The translations under genes and the position numbers were made by a program. A stretch of DNA of 64,000 nucleotides from Streptomyces collinus Tu 365 (GTDB lineage Bacteria; Actinomycetota; Actinomycetes; Streptomycetales; Streptomycetaceae): positions 1,922,001-1,986,000 of the forward strand of contig NC_021985.1 of the NCBI RefSeq assembly GCF_000444875.1. The letters are read 5' to 3'. Numbering within the stretch: position 1 is the stretch's first letter; each line of letters opens with the position of its first letter. Positions 36,296 through 45,511 of the stretch are shown here, piece by piece. The notes beneath the pieces were generated by a model. The model was not told the DNA's origin. It ran no database searches and was given only the letters and a program-made list of their open reading frames with translations.

Positions 36296-36652
36296 ATGAG
36301 TGAGACCCCTCCTGAGAACACCGACTTCGACGCGATGACCCGGGACATCGCCGAGGTCCCCGCCGTCGAGGTGATCGTGACGGTCGCCGTCAACCTGATG
36401 AGCGCCGCCGCCGTCAAGCTCGGGCTGAGCGAGGAGGGCGACAAGTACAAGGACCTGGACGAGGCCCGCAAGCTGATCAGCGGGCTCGCCGGGCTGCTGG
36501 ACGCGAGCGCGACCGAGATCAGCTCCTTCCACGCGGCCCCGCTGCGCGACGGCCTGAAGTCGCTGCAGCTGGCGTTCCGCGAGGCGTCGATCGTGCCGGA
36601 CGAGCCGGGCCAGGGCCCGGGCGAGAAGTACACCGGCCCGGTCTACGGCTAG
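36296..36652 (+). CDS. DUF1844-domain protein
   Basis: This 118-residue acidic protein matches DUF1844: DIAEVPAVEVIVTVAVNLMSAAAVKLGL, then DEARKLISGLAGLLDA. The conserved place next to infC is shared by Streptomyces relatives. The function is unknown; the helical pattern suggests a small oligomer. There is no good ribosome site and the ATG may lie close to the transcript start. It is divergent from infC. Confidence 0.85.
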   Translation: MSETPPENTDFDAMTRDIAEVPAVEVIVTVAVNLMSAAAVKLGLSEEGDKYKDLDEARKLISGLAGLLDASATEISSFHAAPLRDGLKSLQLAFREASIVPDEPGQGPGEKYTGPVYG

Positions 36653-36665
36653 GACCGCCGTCCGT

Positions 36666-37397
36666 TCATCCGCGTACGTACAGGGGCTCGCCCGGAGGGG
36701 TGGTCCCGGCCGGCAGCAGTGCCAGGTCGAGACCGCGCACCAGGCGGGCCCTCAGTGTCTCGTCGGCCGACAGCCGCTCGGCGACGGCGCGGGCGGCCTC
36801 GGCGGGCGGCGCGGCCGGGTCGAGGACCAGGGCGAGGGTGCCGTCGGCCTGGCCCGGCCCGAGGTGCGCGCGCAGCACGGCGGGCACGCCGGCCACCGCG
36901 GCGCGGACGGCCTCGACCACGGCCGGGTCGGCGAGCGGGTCGGTACTGCTCCGGCCCTCGGCCAGGGCGAGCAGCGCCGGGCCGGTCAGCTCGAACGGCA
37001 CCGGTCCGGCCAGGTCCAGCACGACCGTGTCCGCCTTCTCGTGGGCGGCGGCCTGCAGCGCCTGGTGCAGGGGTACGGCGACGGGCCGGGCCGCCGGGTC
37101 CCAGCGGGCCAGGGAGTCGGTGGAGGTGAAGGCCGGCAGGGCGGTGCGGGCGCCGGCCTTCAGCGTCGGCACGGCCATGTCGCTGGTCTTCTCGCGGCGC
37201 AGCCCGTTCTCGTCCTCCTCGACCTCGCCGAGCACCGCGACGACGGGGACCAGCAGCCGGGCGCCGCGCAGCGCCTCCAGGACGGGGCCGACGGCCGTAC
37301 GGTCCTCGGCCCAGGCGGCGAGAGCGGCGCTCAGCCGGGGGTCGGCGGAGCCGTCGTCGTCGGAGAAGCCGGGGTCGGGAATGTTCTTGTTCGCCAC
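36666..37397 (-). CDS. SseB-family protein
   Basis: This 243-residue protein resembles the SseB family (enhanced serine sensitivity), with LVPVVAVLGE near residue 55, MAVPTLKAGARTALPAFTS, and DTVVLDLAGPVPFELTGPALLALAEG. The biochemical function is unknown. GTG 37397 is the start; CTATAGG about 13-20 bp upstream may be a -10, so the mRNA leader would be very short. It converges on the DUF1844 gene with 13 bp between stops. Confidence 0.82.
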   Translation of the reverse strand: MANKNIPDPGFSDDDGSADPRLSAALAAWAEDRTAVGPVLEALRGARLLVPVVAVLGEVEEDENGLRREKTSDMAVPTLKAGARTALPAFTSTDSLARWDPAARPVAVPLHQALQAAAHEKADTVVLDLAGPVPFELTGPALLALAEGRSSTDPLADPAVVEAVRAAVAGVPAVLRAHLGPGQADGTLALVLDPAAPPAEAARAVAERLSADETLRARLVRGLDLALLPAGTTPPGEPLYVRG

Positions 37398-37550
37398 GGT
37401 CACCGACCCTATAGGGGGGTGGCCGTCCCGCTCGTACGGGGCCGGTGGCGGCGGCCCTCCCGGCCGGTGCACAGGTGTCCCGGCGTTCGCCGACCCGGCT
37501 CTCATCCGCGTCCCACGTGGTGCACGGGCCCCGCCCCGAGCATCGAGGGC

Positions 37551-38567
37551 ATGGAGTCCCCCGGAGCCCGCCGTGGCCGGGCCCGCAGCGCCCGCCGTGC
37601 CCGCAGCGCCCGCCGTGCCCGCAGCGCCCGCCGTGGCCGTCGTCGTCCGCTGTCGATGGTCGCGCCGGCCGTGGTCGCGGTCGCCGCGGTGACGGCGGGC
37701 GGCACCGTCTGCGTCAGGGCACGCGCGCACCCCGGTACCGGGGCCGTATCGTCGGCGGCGACGCCGTCGGCCTCCTCCCCGGTCACGGCGGGCGAGGAGG
37801 CACCGATGGAACCCGCTACCCCGTCTTCCGCCGTCGCGCGGAAGGCGTCGCTGTCCCGGGCCATGGCGTCGGTGGCGGTGCCGTCGGGGGCGCGGGTGTC
37901 GGCCGCCGTGTTCGACCCGCACTCCGGTGACGGTGCCGTGTACGGCCGGGACGCCTTCGACACGGCGAGCATCGTCAAGGTCGACGTCCTCGCCGCGCTG
38001 CTGCTCCAGGTGCAGGACGCGGGACGGCACCTGACGGACGCGGAGAAGGCGTACGCCACGAAGATGATCGAGAACAGCGACAACGCCTCGACCACCGCGC
38101 TGTGGCACACGATCGGGCGGGCCGAGGGGCTCGACGCGGCGAACCGGCGGTTCGGGCTCGGCTCGACCTCCGGTGGCGCCGACGGGCTGTGGGGGCTGAC
38201 CCGAACCACCGCCGCGGACCAACTGCGCCTGCTGCGACAGGTGTTCACGGCGGATTCCAGGCTGAGCGCGGCCTCGCGGGCGTATGTGCGGGGCCTGATG
38301 GAGTCGGTGGAGCCGGACCAGCGGTGGGGGGTCTCCGCCGCGGCCCCGGGGTCCTCCCCCGCCCTGAAGAACGGGTGGCTGCCGCGCAGTACGACCGGGC
38401 TGTGGGATGTCAACAGCATCGGCCGGGTGCGCGTGGACGGGGCCGACTACCTGGTGGCGGTGCTGTCGGAGGGGACCGTCAGCAAGGCGAGCGGCATCTC
38501 GCTGGTGGAGGCCGCCGCGAAGGCGGCCGTGTCCGGGTTCACGGCGGCCCCGGCGTCGGCGTCATAG
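37551..38567 (+). CDS. Exported serine hydrolase, class A beta-lactamase-like
   Basis: This 338-residue protein has a long Arg-rich cytoplasmic N-terminus containing three RSARRA units, one hydrophobic segment (about 36-55), an Ala/Ser/Pro linker, then a penicillin-recognising fold. Motifs are S140-I-V-K143 (S-x-x-K), S176-D-N178 (SDN) and KNG (about 265; in place of KTG). All three are in the expected order, so an acyl-enzyme mechanism is plausible. I see no clear class-A ExxxN omega loop, so it may be a peptidase or esterase, not an antibiotic-inactivating enzyme. It probably acts at the outer face of the membrane. Confidence 0.8.
   Translation: MESPGARRGRARSARRARSARRARSARRGRRRPLSMVAPAVVAVAAVTAGGTVCVRARAHPGTGAVSSAATPSASSPVTAGEEAPMEPATPSSAVARKASLSRAMASVAVPSGARVSAAVFDPHSGDGAVYGRDAFDTASIVKVDVLAALLLQVQDAGRHLTDAEKAYATKMIENSDNASTTALWHTIGRAEGLDAANRRFGLGSTSGGADGLWGLTRTTAADQLRLLRQVFTADSRLSAASRAYVRGLMESVEPDQRWGVSAAAPGSSPALKNGWLPRSTTGLWDVNSIGRVRVDGADYLVAVLSEGTVSKASGISLVEAAAKAAVSGFTAAPASAS
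37581..37634 (+). repeat. Three perfect 18-bp tandem repeats in the serine hydrolase 5' end
   Basis: The 18-bp unit GCCCGCAGCGCCCGCCGT occurs three times without change and encodes ARSARR in tandem. It makes the N-terminus strongly basic. Copy number may vary between strains. Confidence 0.95.
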
Positions 38568-38625
38568 CCGCGCGAGCCGCACGCGGGGCCCGGCCGGGCG
38601 GGTCCGTCCCGGCGGCGGGCCGGGC

Positions 38626-39828
38626 TCAGCGGGTGGTCCGGCGGCCGCGCCACAGGACGACCGCCGCCACCAGCAGGACCGCGCCCGCGCCGCCCGCCAG
38701 GAGGCCCGCCCAGTCGGCGGCGGAGCCGCCGGGACCGGCCGTGTCCGGGCCCGGGCCGAAGTACTTCCCGCTGTACGACGCCGGGTGCAGTCCGCGCGGT
38801 TCGAGGCGGGCCGCGGCCTTCAGGGCGGCCGCCGGGTCGATCATCCCGAAGCCGCGGGAGTCGTCGCGGCCGCCGACCGGGGCGTCGCGGGCGGTGTCCT
38901 CCAGGAGCTTCTTGATCTGGGCGGGGGTGAGTCGGGGGTGGGCTGCCTTGACGAGGGCGGCCGCGCCGGAGACGAACGCGGAGGCCGCGCTGGTGCCCCA
39001 GCCCTCGTAGTACTTGTGGTCGGGGTCGGCGATCACGACGTCCACGCCGGGTGCGCTGACCGCCGCGTACCAGCGGCGGGTGGAGAAGGAGCCCCGGGTG
39101 CCGAACTTGTCCACGGCGGTGGCGGCGATGACGCCGGGGTAGGCCGCCGGGTAGGAGACGTGGTCGCCCTTGTCGCCCCCGTTGCCCGAGGAGGCCACGA
39201 CGACGACCCCCTTCTTCAGGGCGTACTGCACGGCCTCGTCCTCGCTGGGCTCGGGGTGGGCGGAGGCGGAGTCGTCGCCGAGGGAGAGGTTGATGACGTC
39301 GGCGCCGTGGTCGGCGGCCCAGCGGATGCCGTCGGCGAGGGCGTTGCCCCGGGTGGTGCGGGCCTTGGTGCGGGCGGAGTCGCCGTCCTCCAGGATGACC
39401 CGCACGGGCAGGACCTTCGCCTCGGGCGCGACACCCACGACACCGTCGGTGCGGCCCGGTCCGTGGCCGTGCCCGGCGATGATGCCGGCCATGGCGGTGC
39501 CGTGCCGGGCCCAGGCGCGGTCGCCGGGTCCCGCGCCGAAGCCGATCATGTCCTTGGCGGGCAGCACGTTCCCGGCGAGGTCCGGGTGGTCGGCCTCGAC
39601 GCCGGTGTCCAGGACCGCGACGGTGACGCCCCGGCCCTTGGTGGTGCGCCACGCCTCGTCGAGGTGGAGCGCGGACAGGCCCCACTGCTGGGCGCGGATG
39701 CTGTCGGCGTGGGCCGCGGCGGACGGAAGGACGGCGAGCGAACCGGCGAGCAGCGCGGTGAACGCCGAGGCGGTGGCGCGGGCGCGGCGGCGGCCGCGGG
39801 TGGGTCGCGGCGGCGTCGGTCTCGTCAT
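38626..39828 (-). CDS. Mycosin-like membrane-anchored subtilase
   Basis: This 400-residue S8 protease has a basic N-terminus and signal peptide (about 18-41), a subtilisin domain with Asp74 (DTGVEADHPDL), His109 (RHGTAMAG), oxyanion Asn216 and Ser280 (GTSAASAFVSG), then a linker and a C-terminal membrane helix (about 374-393) with a short basic tail. This is the layout of type VII secretion mycosins (MycP). No esx or ecc genes are in the window, so a link to secretion is not shown. Its ATG overlaps the stop of the upstream Pro-rich membrane protein gene. Confidence 0.88.
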   Translation of the reverse strand: MTRPTPPRPTRGRRRARATASAFTALLAGSLAVLPSAAAHADSIRAQQWGLSALHLDEAWRTTKGRGVTVAVLDTGVEADHPDLAGNVLPAKDMIGFGAGPGDRAWARHGTAMAGIIAGHGHGPGRTDGVVGVAPEAKVLPVRVILEDGDSARTKARTTRGNALADGIRWAADHGADVINLSLGDDSASAHPEPSEDEAVQYALKKGVVVVASSGNGGDKGDHVSYPAAYPGVIAATAVDKFGTRGSFSTRRWYAAVSAPGVDVVIADPDHKYYEGWGTSAASAFVSGAAALVKAAHPRLTPAQIKKLLEDTARDAPVGGRDDSRGFGMIDPAAALKAAARLEPRGLHPASYSGKYFGPGPDTAGPGGSAADWAGLLAGGAGAVLLVAAVVLWRGRRTTR

Positions 39829-41958
39829 GAGGGCTTCTCCGTGGCCTTGCCCGCGGTCTGGCGAAGCCGCCGCTCGACGCGGTCGGCCAGTCCCTGGGCC
39901 TCGTTGCCGAGGCCGGCCTGGGCGGGTGCCGTGGTGGCGCCGGAGTGCACGGCGTCCGCGGCGGGCTGGGGCGAGTCGACGGTGCGGCCGTCGGCCCAGC
40001 CGGAGACGGCGTAGGCGACGACGGGGACGTCGGCGAGCACGGAGATGGTCCAGCTCGCGCGCTGCCGGTCGCCGAAGTGCGCCGCCGCGGTGCCCTTGGC
40101 GGCGTAGGGCCGGGGCATCAGGTCGGCCCGGCGGTCCAGGTGCTCCTCGCGGAAACGGGTGGCGAGGGCGGACATGGCGGCGGGGTCGCCCTTGGTGAAC
40201 AGCAGGCCGACGGTGGTGACGTAGCTCTGCGTGGCGTCGGTGTAGGTGGCGCGCAGCAGCCGGCGGCAGCCGACGGGGGCGAGCGCCCTGCGCAGCAGGG
40301 GGTCGAAGGCGTCGGCGCAGGCGCTGTCCCGGGCCACGGCGATCCGCGTCCAGGTGCGGTCGGCGCCGCCGGGTCCGGCGCCGGTCCCCGGCACGGTGGG
40401 CGGGAACAGCTGGTCCACGGGCACGCTGTGCCAGAGCGTCGCGGCTGCGCTGAACCCGCTTGCCGCCGTGCCGTCACCACCGTCGCCGGTCAGCCAACTC
40501 CCGGTCGCCGCACCGCCGATGAGGCCGAGCCCGAGGACCAGGCAGGCGGCGGCAGCGGCGGTCCTGGGCCGCATCCGCAGCCCCAGCGGCCGCGCCCGCA
40601 TCCGCCCGTCGTAGCCGTCGTACCCCTCGGGCTTCCCGAAGGACACCACGGGCCGCGCCGCGGCGGCGCTCCAGGACAGGGCGGGGTCCGGGGAGGCGGG
40701 CGGGGGGCTCGCGGGCGCGCTCGGGCTCCACCCCGCGCGCGCACCGGGCGCGGAGGACGGCGCCTGCGCCACCTGTTCCCCCCGCGCCGGGGCCCCGGAA
40801 CCGGAGCGCGGCTGCGGCGCGGAGGGCGCCGGCGGCGTGGAACGTGGTGACCGAGCTTGCTGAGGCTGCGGCTGCGGGCGGAGCCGGGTCGTCGTCTCCG
40901 ACAGCGACTCCGGCCCGGTGGCCGGCGTGCCCGGCCGCTGCGCCGGACGCGGGGGCGCCGCCGGTGCGGCCTCGGCACGGCCGGGTTCCGCTCCGGGGCG
41001 GCGGTCCGGAAGCGGGGGCACCACGCACGCGGCCTCGTCCCGGCCCGGCTGAACACCTGAAGGACGAGCCGAGCCCGGGGGCACCACTGACGCGGTCTCA
41101 CCACGGCCCGGCCGGTCGCCAGGACGATGAACCGGGCTCGACGGCACCGCGGGCGACGCCTCGCCGTGGCCCGGCCGCGGACCCGGACGCTGAGCCGGGC
41201 TCGGAGACACCACCGCCGACGCCTCGCCACGCCCCTGCTGCGGAGCCGGACGGTGACCCGGACGCGGAGGCGCCACGGGCGCGGCCTCGTCCCCGCCCGG
41301 CCACGGGCCAGGACGTTGCCCGGGACGCGGCGGCGTCACCGTCCCCGCCTCACCGCGACCCGGCTGCGGAGCCGGACGCGGAGGCGCCACGGGCGCGGCC
41401 TCGTCCCCGCCCGGCCACGGGCCAGGACGTTGCCCGGGACGCTGCGGCACCACCTGCGGCGCCTCGGTGCGGGCCGGCCCGGGTCCGGGGCGGTGGTCCG
41501 TGCGCGGAGGGCGTCCCGGGGGCGGTGTCGCGAGACGCGGTCGGCGGGGCGTCGGGGAAGCGTGCCGAAGCGGGCGGCGGGGGCGGGCTCACGGGATCGG
41601 CGGCCTCGGGCACGGCGGACGGCCTGGAGCCCCCGAAGCGGGAGCCGGACGCACCGCTCCCGGGTCCGGCCCCGCGCGTCACGGGCCCCCGCCCGCCGCT
41701 CCCGGCGCCGGAGGAGCCGGTCACGGCACCCCGCCCGCCGGACCCCGCTCCGGGGGATCCAACGGCAGGGGCGGCTGTGGGACGGGTGCGGGGGGTGCGG
41801 GGGGCGAAGACCGAGGGCTCGTCGTCGAAGTCGGTGGCCGTGGGCGGCGTGTGCTCCGGCGGTTCGGCCGGGGCGTGCGCCGGGGTGCTCGGTGCGGGCG
41901 CGTCCGGTCCGGCGCCGGGGCGGCCGGGTACCGGGGCGCGGCGCGCTTCCGTGCTCAC
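39825..41958 (-). CDS. Proline-rich single-span membrane protein (apparent frameshift)
   Basis: I do not recognise a named family. Two overlapping frames look like one gene. The GTG at 41958 opens a Pro/Ala-rich N-terminus (with TDFDDEPSVFAPRTPRTRP). From about 41520 onward the coding pattern moves to the frame ending at 39825. That frame has degenerate Pro-rich repeats (GGDEAAPVAPPRP, QRPGPWPG), a transmembrane helix (about 40500-40570) and an extracytoplasmic domain of about 220 residues with several Cys. A run of five G at 41518-41522 is where one extra base would reconcile the frames. If joined the product is about 710 residues. It overlaps the mycosin gene by 4 bp and is probably its partner or substrate. 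Confidence 0.6.
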
Positions 41959-42231
41959 TGCACCCCCCGTTTCCTCGTGCCCGGGCCGTTTCCTCGTACG
42001 CGGGCCGTTCCTGCAGCGGCCGCGCCCGGGGTGAAGAGTCCGTCCGGGCACGCATACCCGTACGGCTGGACCGGCATCCCGGTTCAGGTGATGCGGCCGG
42101 AGGCGTTCCGCCGTACGTGCGCGTCACTCTACGGGTTGCCCGGGACGGAACGAGCACCAGTCCGCACGCCGGGGGCATCTGCCCGGAACGTCCCCCTACC
42201 CTGCGGTAATCCTGTCTGGCAGGCTTCCGTC

Positions 42232-43434
42232 ATGACTGCGCGCGCCGCCGACCGGGCCCGTTACGACCGGGCCACCGCCCCTCTCGACGCCCCTCTCGCG
42301 ATCGTGGATCTGGACGCCTTCGACGCCAACGCGGCCGATCTCGTCCGCCGCGCCGCGGGCAAGCCGGTCCGGGTCGCGAGCAAGTCGGTCCGCTGCCGGG
42401 CCCTGCTGGAACGCGTCCTGTCCAGGGACGGGTTCCAGGGCATCATGTCGTTCACCCTCGCCGAGTCGCTGTGGCTCGCGCGCTCCGGGTTCGAGGACGT
42501 CCTGCTGGCCTACCCGTCCGCCGACCGGTCCGCTTTCGCGGAGCTGGCCGCCGACCCCAAGCTCGCCGCCGCCGTCACCGTGATGGTCGACGACGTCGCG
42601 CACCTCGACCTGATCGACGCGGCCCGTGACGGCGGGCGCGAGGAGGTGCGGGTCTGCCTGGAGCTGGACACCTCGCTGAAGCTGCTGGGCGGCCGGGTGC
42701 GGGTCGGGGCGCGCCGCTCTCCGCTGCACTCCCCCGCCCAACTCGCCGAGCTGGCGCGGGCCGTGGCCCGGCGGCCCGGGTTCCGGCTGGTGGGGATCAT
42801 GGCGTACGAGGGGCATGTCGCGGGGGTCGGGGACGCGGTGGCCGGGCGGCCGCTGCGGTCGCGGGCCGTCCGGCTGATGCAGGCCGCCGCCCGGCGCGAG
42901 CTGGCCGAGCGGCGGGCCGCCGTGGTGCGGGCGGTCCGGGCGGTGGCGCCGGACCTGGAGTTCGTCAACGGCGGCGGCACGGGCAGTGTGCAGCACACGG
43001 CCGCCGAGGACGCGGTCACGGAGATAGCGGCCGGTTCGGGGCTGTACGTGCCTCGGCTCTTCGACAACTACACGTCCTTCACCGGCCGTCCGGCGGCCCT
43101 GTTCGCCCAGCCGGTCGTACGGCGGCCGGGCGTGGGCGTGGTGACCGTGCTGGGTGGCGGCTACCCGGCGTCCGGCGCGGCGGGGCCCGACCGGCTGCCG
43201 GTGCCGTACCTGCCCGAGGGGCTGAAGTACGACCCCCAGGAGGGCCCCGGTGAGGTGCAGACGCCGTTGCTCGGCTCCCCCGCCGACGACCTGCTGATCG
43301 GCGACAAGGTGTGGTTCCGGCACGCCAAGGCGGGCGAGCTGTGCGAGCGGTTCGACACGCTGCACCTGATCGAGGGCGACGCGGTGACGGCGACCGTGCC
43401 CACCTACCGGGGCGAGGGCCTGACCTTCCTCTGA
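42232..43434 (+). CDS. PLP-dependent amino acid deaminase/aldolase (D-threonine aldolase-like)
   Basis: This 400-residue fold-type III PLP enzyme resembles D-threonine aldolase and D-serine dehydratase-like proteins, not alanine racemase. The N-terminal barrel has the PLP-Lys region VRVASKSVRCRALLERVL, and later FVNGGGTGSVQHTA and the metal/PLP-binding WFRHAKAGELCERF near the C-terminus. It would cleave or deaminate a beta-hydroxy-D-amino acid; the substrate is unknown. It stands alone and diverges from the proline-rich protein gene. Confidence 0.85.
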   Translation: MTARAADRARYDRATAPLDAPLAIVDLDAFDANAADLVRRAAGKPVRVASKSVRCRALLERVLSRDGFQGIMSFTLAESLWLARSGFEDVLLAYPSADRSAFAELAADPKLAAAVTVMVDDVAHLDLIDAARDGGREEVRVCLELDTSLKLLGGRVRVGARRSPLHSPAQLAELARAVARRPGFRLVGIMAYEGHVAGVGDAVAGRPLRSRAVRLMQAAARRELAERRAAVVRAVRAVAPDLEFVNGGGTGSVQHTAAEDAVTEIAAGSGLYVPRLFDNYTSFTGRPAALFAQPVVRRPGVGVVTVLGGGYPASGAAGPDRLPVPYLPEGLKYDPQEGPGEVQTPLLGSPADDLLIGDKVWFRHAKAGELCERFDTLHLIEGDAVTATVPTYRGEGLTFL

Positions 43435-43472
43435 CTCCTGAGCGCTGAGAGCTGAGCGCCGAACCGCCGGGC

Positions 43473-44702
43473 TCAGTACACGGTGTCCGTCTGGTCCGGC
43501 ACCACGGAGCCGTCGGGGCGCAGGAGCGGCCCGGCGGTGCCGTCGGGTGCGGTGCGGGCGGTGCTCGCGCACGGGTACGGCTGCGTCCTGCGCGGCAGCG
43601 GGGCGATGAACATCGGCTCGACCAGCCAGCGGCCGTCGGCGTCGTCGTACGCCCGGCACATCAGCTCCGGCTTGTTGCGGTTGAGCACGAGGTGGGCGCC
43701 GGTGGCGTCGGCGACGAAGGTGACGTCGGTGTCGGCGTCGCCGGCCGCGATCGCCGGCCGGAGCCGCGGGGGCTGCCGGTGCCAGGCGTCGGCACCGTGG
43801 ATGCCGTAGATCTCCTGGTTGATCCAGCAGCGTTTGCCGTCGATGTAGGGGATGACGGCGCCGCGGGACGCCGGGGCGCCGCCGCAGCCCTCGGTGCGCG
43901 GGGTGATGCGGCCCCGGCCGTCGAGGACCGGGCGGATGGCGATGGTGTGCGCGGCGTCGACGCCGACGGCGCGGGACCAGACCTCGGTGACGGGTTCGGC
44001 GCCCGCCGAGACGACGTAGACCCGGAATCCGGCCCGGTGGAGGGTGCGGATCAGGTCGCGCTGCTGGTCGTAGTAGCGGACGTAGGCGGGGACGGTCCGG
44101 GTGCCGAGGGTGCGGGTGGCGCCGACGGGTGCGGCGAGGGCCTCGCGGCGGGCGGCGGTGGCGTAGGAGGCGAGTTCGGCGGGGGTGCGGCCGGCGAAGA
44201 GCTGCGGGACCCAGGCGTACTGCGGGACGGTGCGCCGGTGGTTCCAGGACCCGGCGAAGGCGGGCGCGCCGCTGGTGGTGGTGCCGTTGTCGCGGACGCT
44301 CGTGATCTCGTCGGTGCAGCGGGGTGCGGTGGAGGTGCGCAGGGGTGCGCCCGCGCCGGTGCCGCAGGCGGCCGTGAGGGCCCGGTCGGCGGCACCGGTC
44401 AGCCAGGCGCTGGTGTCCTTCCAGCGCGCGGGCCGCGGCAGCCGGTCGTGGCGCAGGGCCCAGGAGAGGGTGGCGTCGGTGACGTCGTTCTTGGTGACCG
44501 TGTTGTCCCAGTCGAAGACGGCGACCGCGCCCGTGTGCCCGGAGCAGGTGCCGCCGGCGTCGATCACCTGCTGGAGGCGGGCGCGGTGGTCGCCGTGCCA
44601 ACGGCCGCCGAGCCGCGGGCAGTCGGGGGTGGCAGCCGGTGCGGTGGGCGCGGCCGCCAGGACGGCGGCCGCTGCCAGGATCCACGCGAGATGCTGTCGC
44701 AT
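43473..44702 (-). CDS. Secreted HAD-superfamily phosphatase
   Basis: This 409-residue protein has a Sec signal peptide (residues 1-24, APAATP cleavage region), so it acts outside the membrane. HAD motif I is DWDNTVTKND (the two Asp give nucleophile and acid). Motif II is in VYVVSAGAEPVTEVW. The acidic motif IV is in AAGDADTDVTFVADA. The layout resembles phosphoserine phosphatase-like HADs with a large cap insert (about 100-240) and several Cys that could form disulfides. The substrate is unknown. Confidence 0.85.
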   Translation of the reverse strand: MRQHLAWILAAAAVLAAAPTAPAATPDCPRLGGRWHGDHRARLQQVIDAGGTCSGHTGAVAVFDWDNTVTKNDVTDATLSWALRHDRLPRPARWKDTSAWLTGAADRALTAACGTGAGAPLRTSTAPRCTDEITSVRDNGTTTSGAPAFAGSWNHRRTVPQYAWVPQLFAGRTPAELASYATAARREALAAPVGATRTLGTRTVPAYVRYYDQQRDLIRTLHRAGFRVYVVSAGAEPVTEVWSRAVGVDAAHTIAIRPVLDGRGRITPRTEGCGGAPASRGAVIPYIDGKRCWINQEIYGIHGADAWHRQPPRLRPAIAAGDADTDVTFVADATGAHLVLNRNKPELMCRAYDDADGRWLVEPMFIAPLPRRTQPYPCASTARTAPDGTAGPLLRPDGSVVPDQTDTVY

Positions 44703-44728
44703 ATGACGGGGACCGTACACCTTCGTCC

Positions 44729-45511
44729 CTACAGGGGGGTGACGTACGCGCCCGAGATGCCGCCGTCGACCAGGAAGTCGGTGGCGTTGACGAACGAGGA
44801 GTCGTCGCTGGCCAGGAAGGCCACGGCGGCGGCGATCTCGTCCGCCTCGGCGAACCGGCCGACCGGGATGTGCACGAGCCGGCGCGCGGCCCGCTCCGGG
44901 TCCTTGGCGAACAGCTCGCGCAGCAGGGGGGTGTTGACCGGTCCGGGGCACAGGGCGTTGACCCGGATGCCCTCGCGGGCGAACTGCACGCCCAGTTCGC
45001 GGGACATGGCGAGGACCCCGCCCTTGGAGGCGGTGTAGGAGATCTGGGAGGTGGCCGCGCCCATCCGGGCGACGAAGGACGCCGTGTTGATGATGGAACC
45101 CTTGCCCTGGCGGCGCATGTAGGGGATGGCGGCCTTGCAGCACAGGTAGACGGAGGTGAGGTTGACCTCCTGGACGCGCTTCCACGCCTCCAGGCCGGTC
45201 TCCAGGATGGAGTCGTCGTCGGGCGGCGAGATGCCGGCGTTGTTGAAGGCGACGTCGACGCTGCCGTAGGTGTCGTACGCCGTCCGGAACAGCGCCTCGA
45301 CCTGTTCCGGGTCGGTGACGTCGGCCTGGACGAAGAGTCCGCCGACCGCGTCGGCGGCGGCCTTGCCCGCGGTGGTGTCGACGTCGGCGCAGACGACGTG
45401 GGCGCCCTCGGCGGCGAGACGGCGTGCGGTGGCGAGGCCGATGCCGCTGCCGGCTCCGGTGACGACGGCGGTACGGCCGGTCAGGCGGCGGCAGAGATGG
45501 GTGTCGGTCAC
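44729..45511 (-). CDS. Short-chain dehydrogenase/reductase
   Basis: This 260-residue classical SDR has TGAGSGIG (18-25), NNAG (90-93), the catalytic Ser145, Tyr159 and Lys163 (SYTASKGG) and a typical C-terminal DGGISGAY. An Asp after the second strand (CADVD) favours NAD over NADP. It overlaps the aldehyde dehydrogenase gene by 4 bp in the glnA4-type operon. There it probably oxidises or reduces an alcohol/aldehyde intermediate of amine breakdown. The exact substrate is inferred from context only. Confidence 0.9.
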   Translation of the reverse strand: MTDTHLCRRLTGRTAVVTGAGSGIGLATARRLAAEGAHVVCADVDTTAGKAAADAVGGLFVQADVTDPEQVEALFRTAYDTYGSVDVAFNNAGISPPDDDSILETGLEAWKRVQEVNLTSVYLCCKAAIPYMRRQGKGSIINTASFVARMGAATSQISYTASKGGVLAMSRELGVQFAREGIRVNALCPGPVNTPLLRELFAKDPERAARRLVHIPVGRFAEADEIAAAVAFLASDDSSFVNATDFLVDGGISGAYVTPL

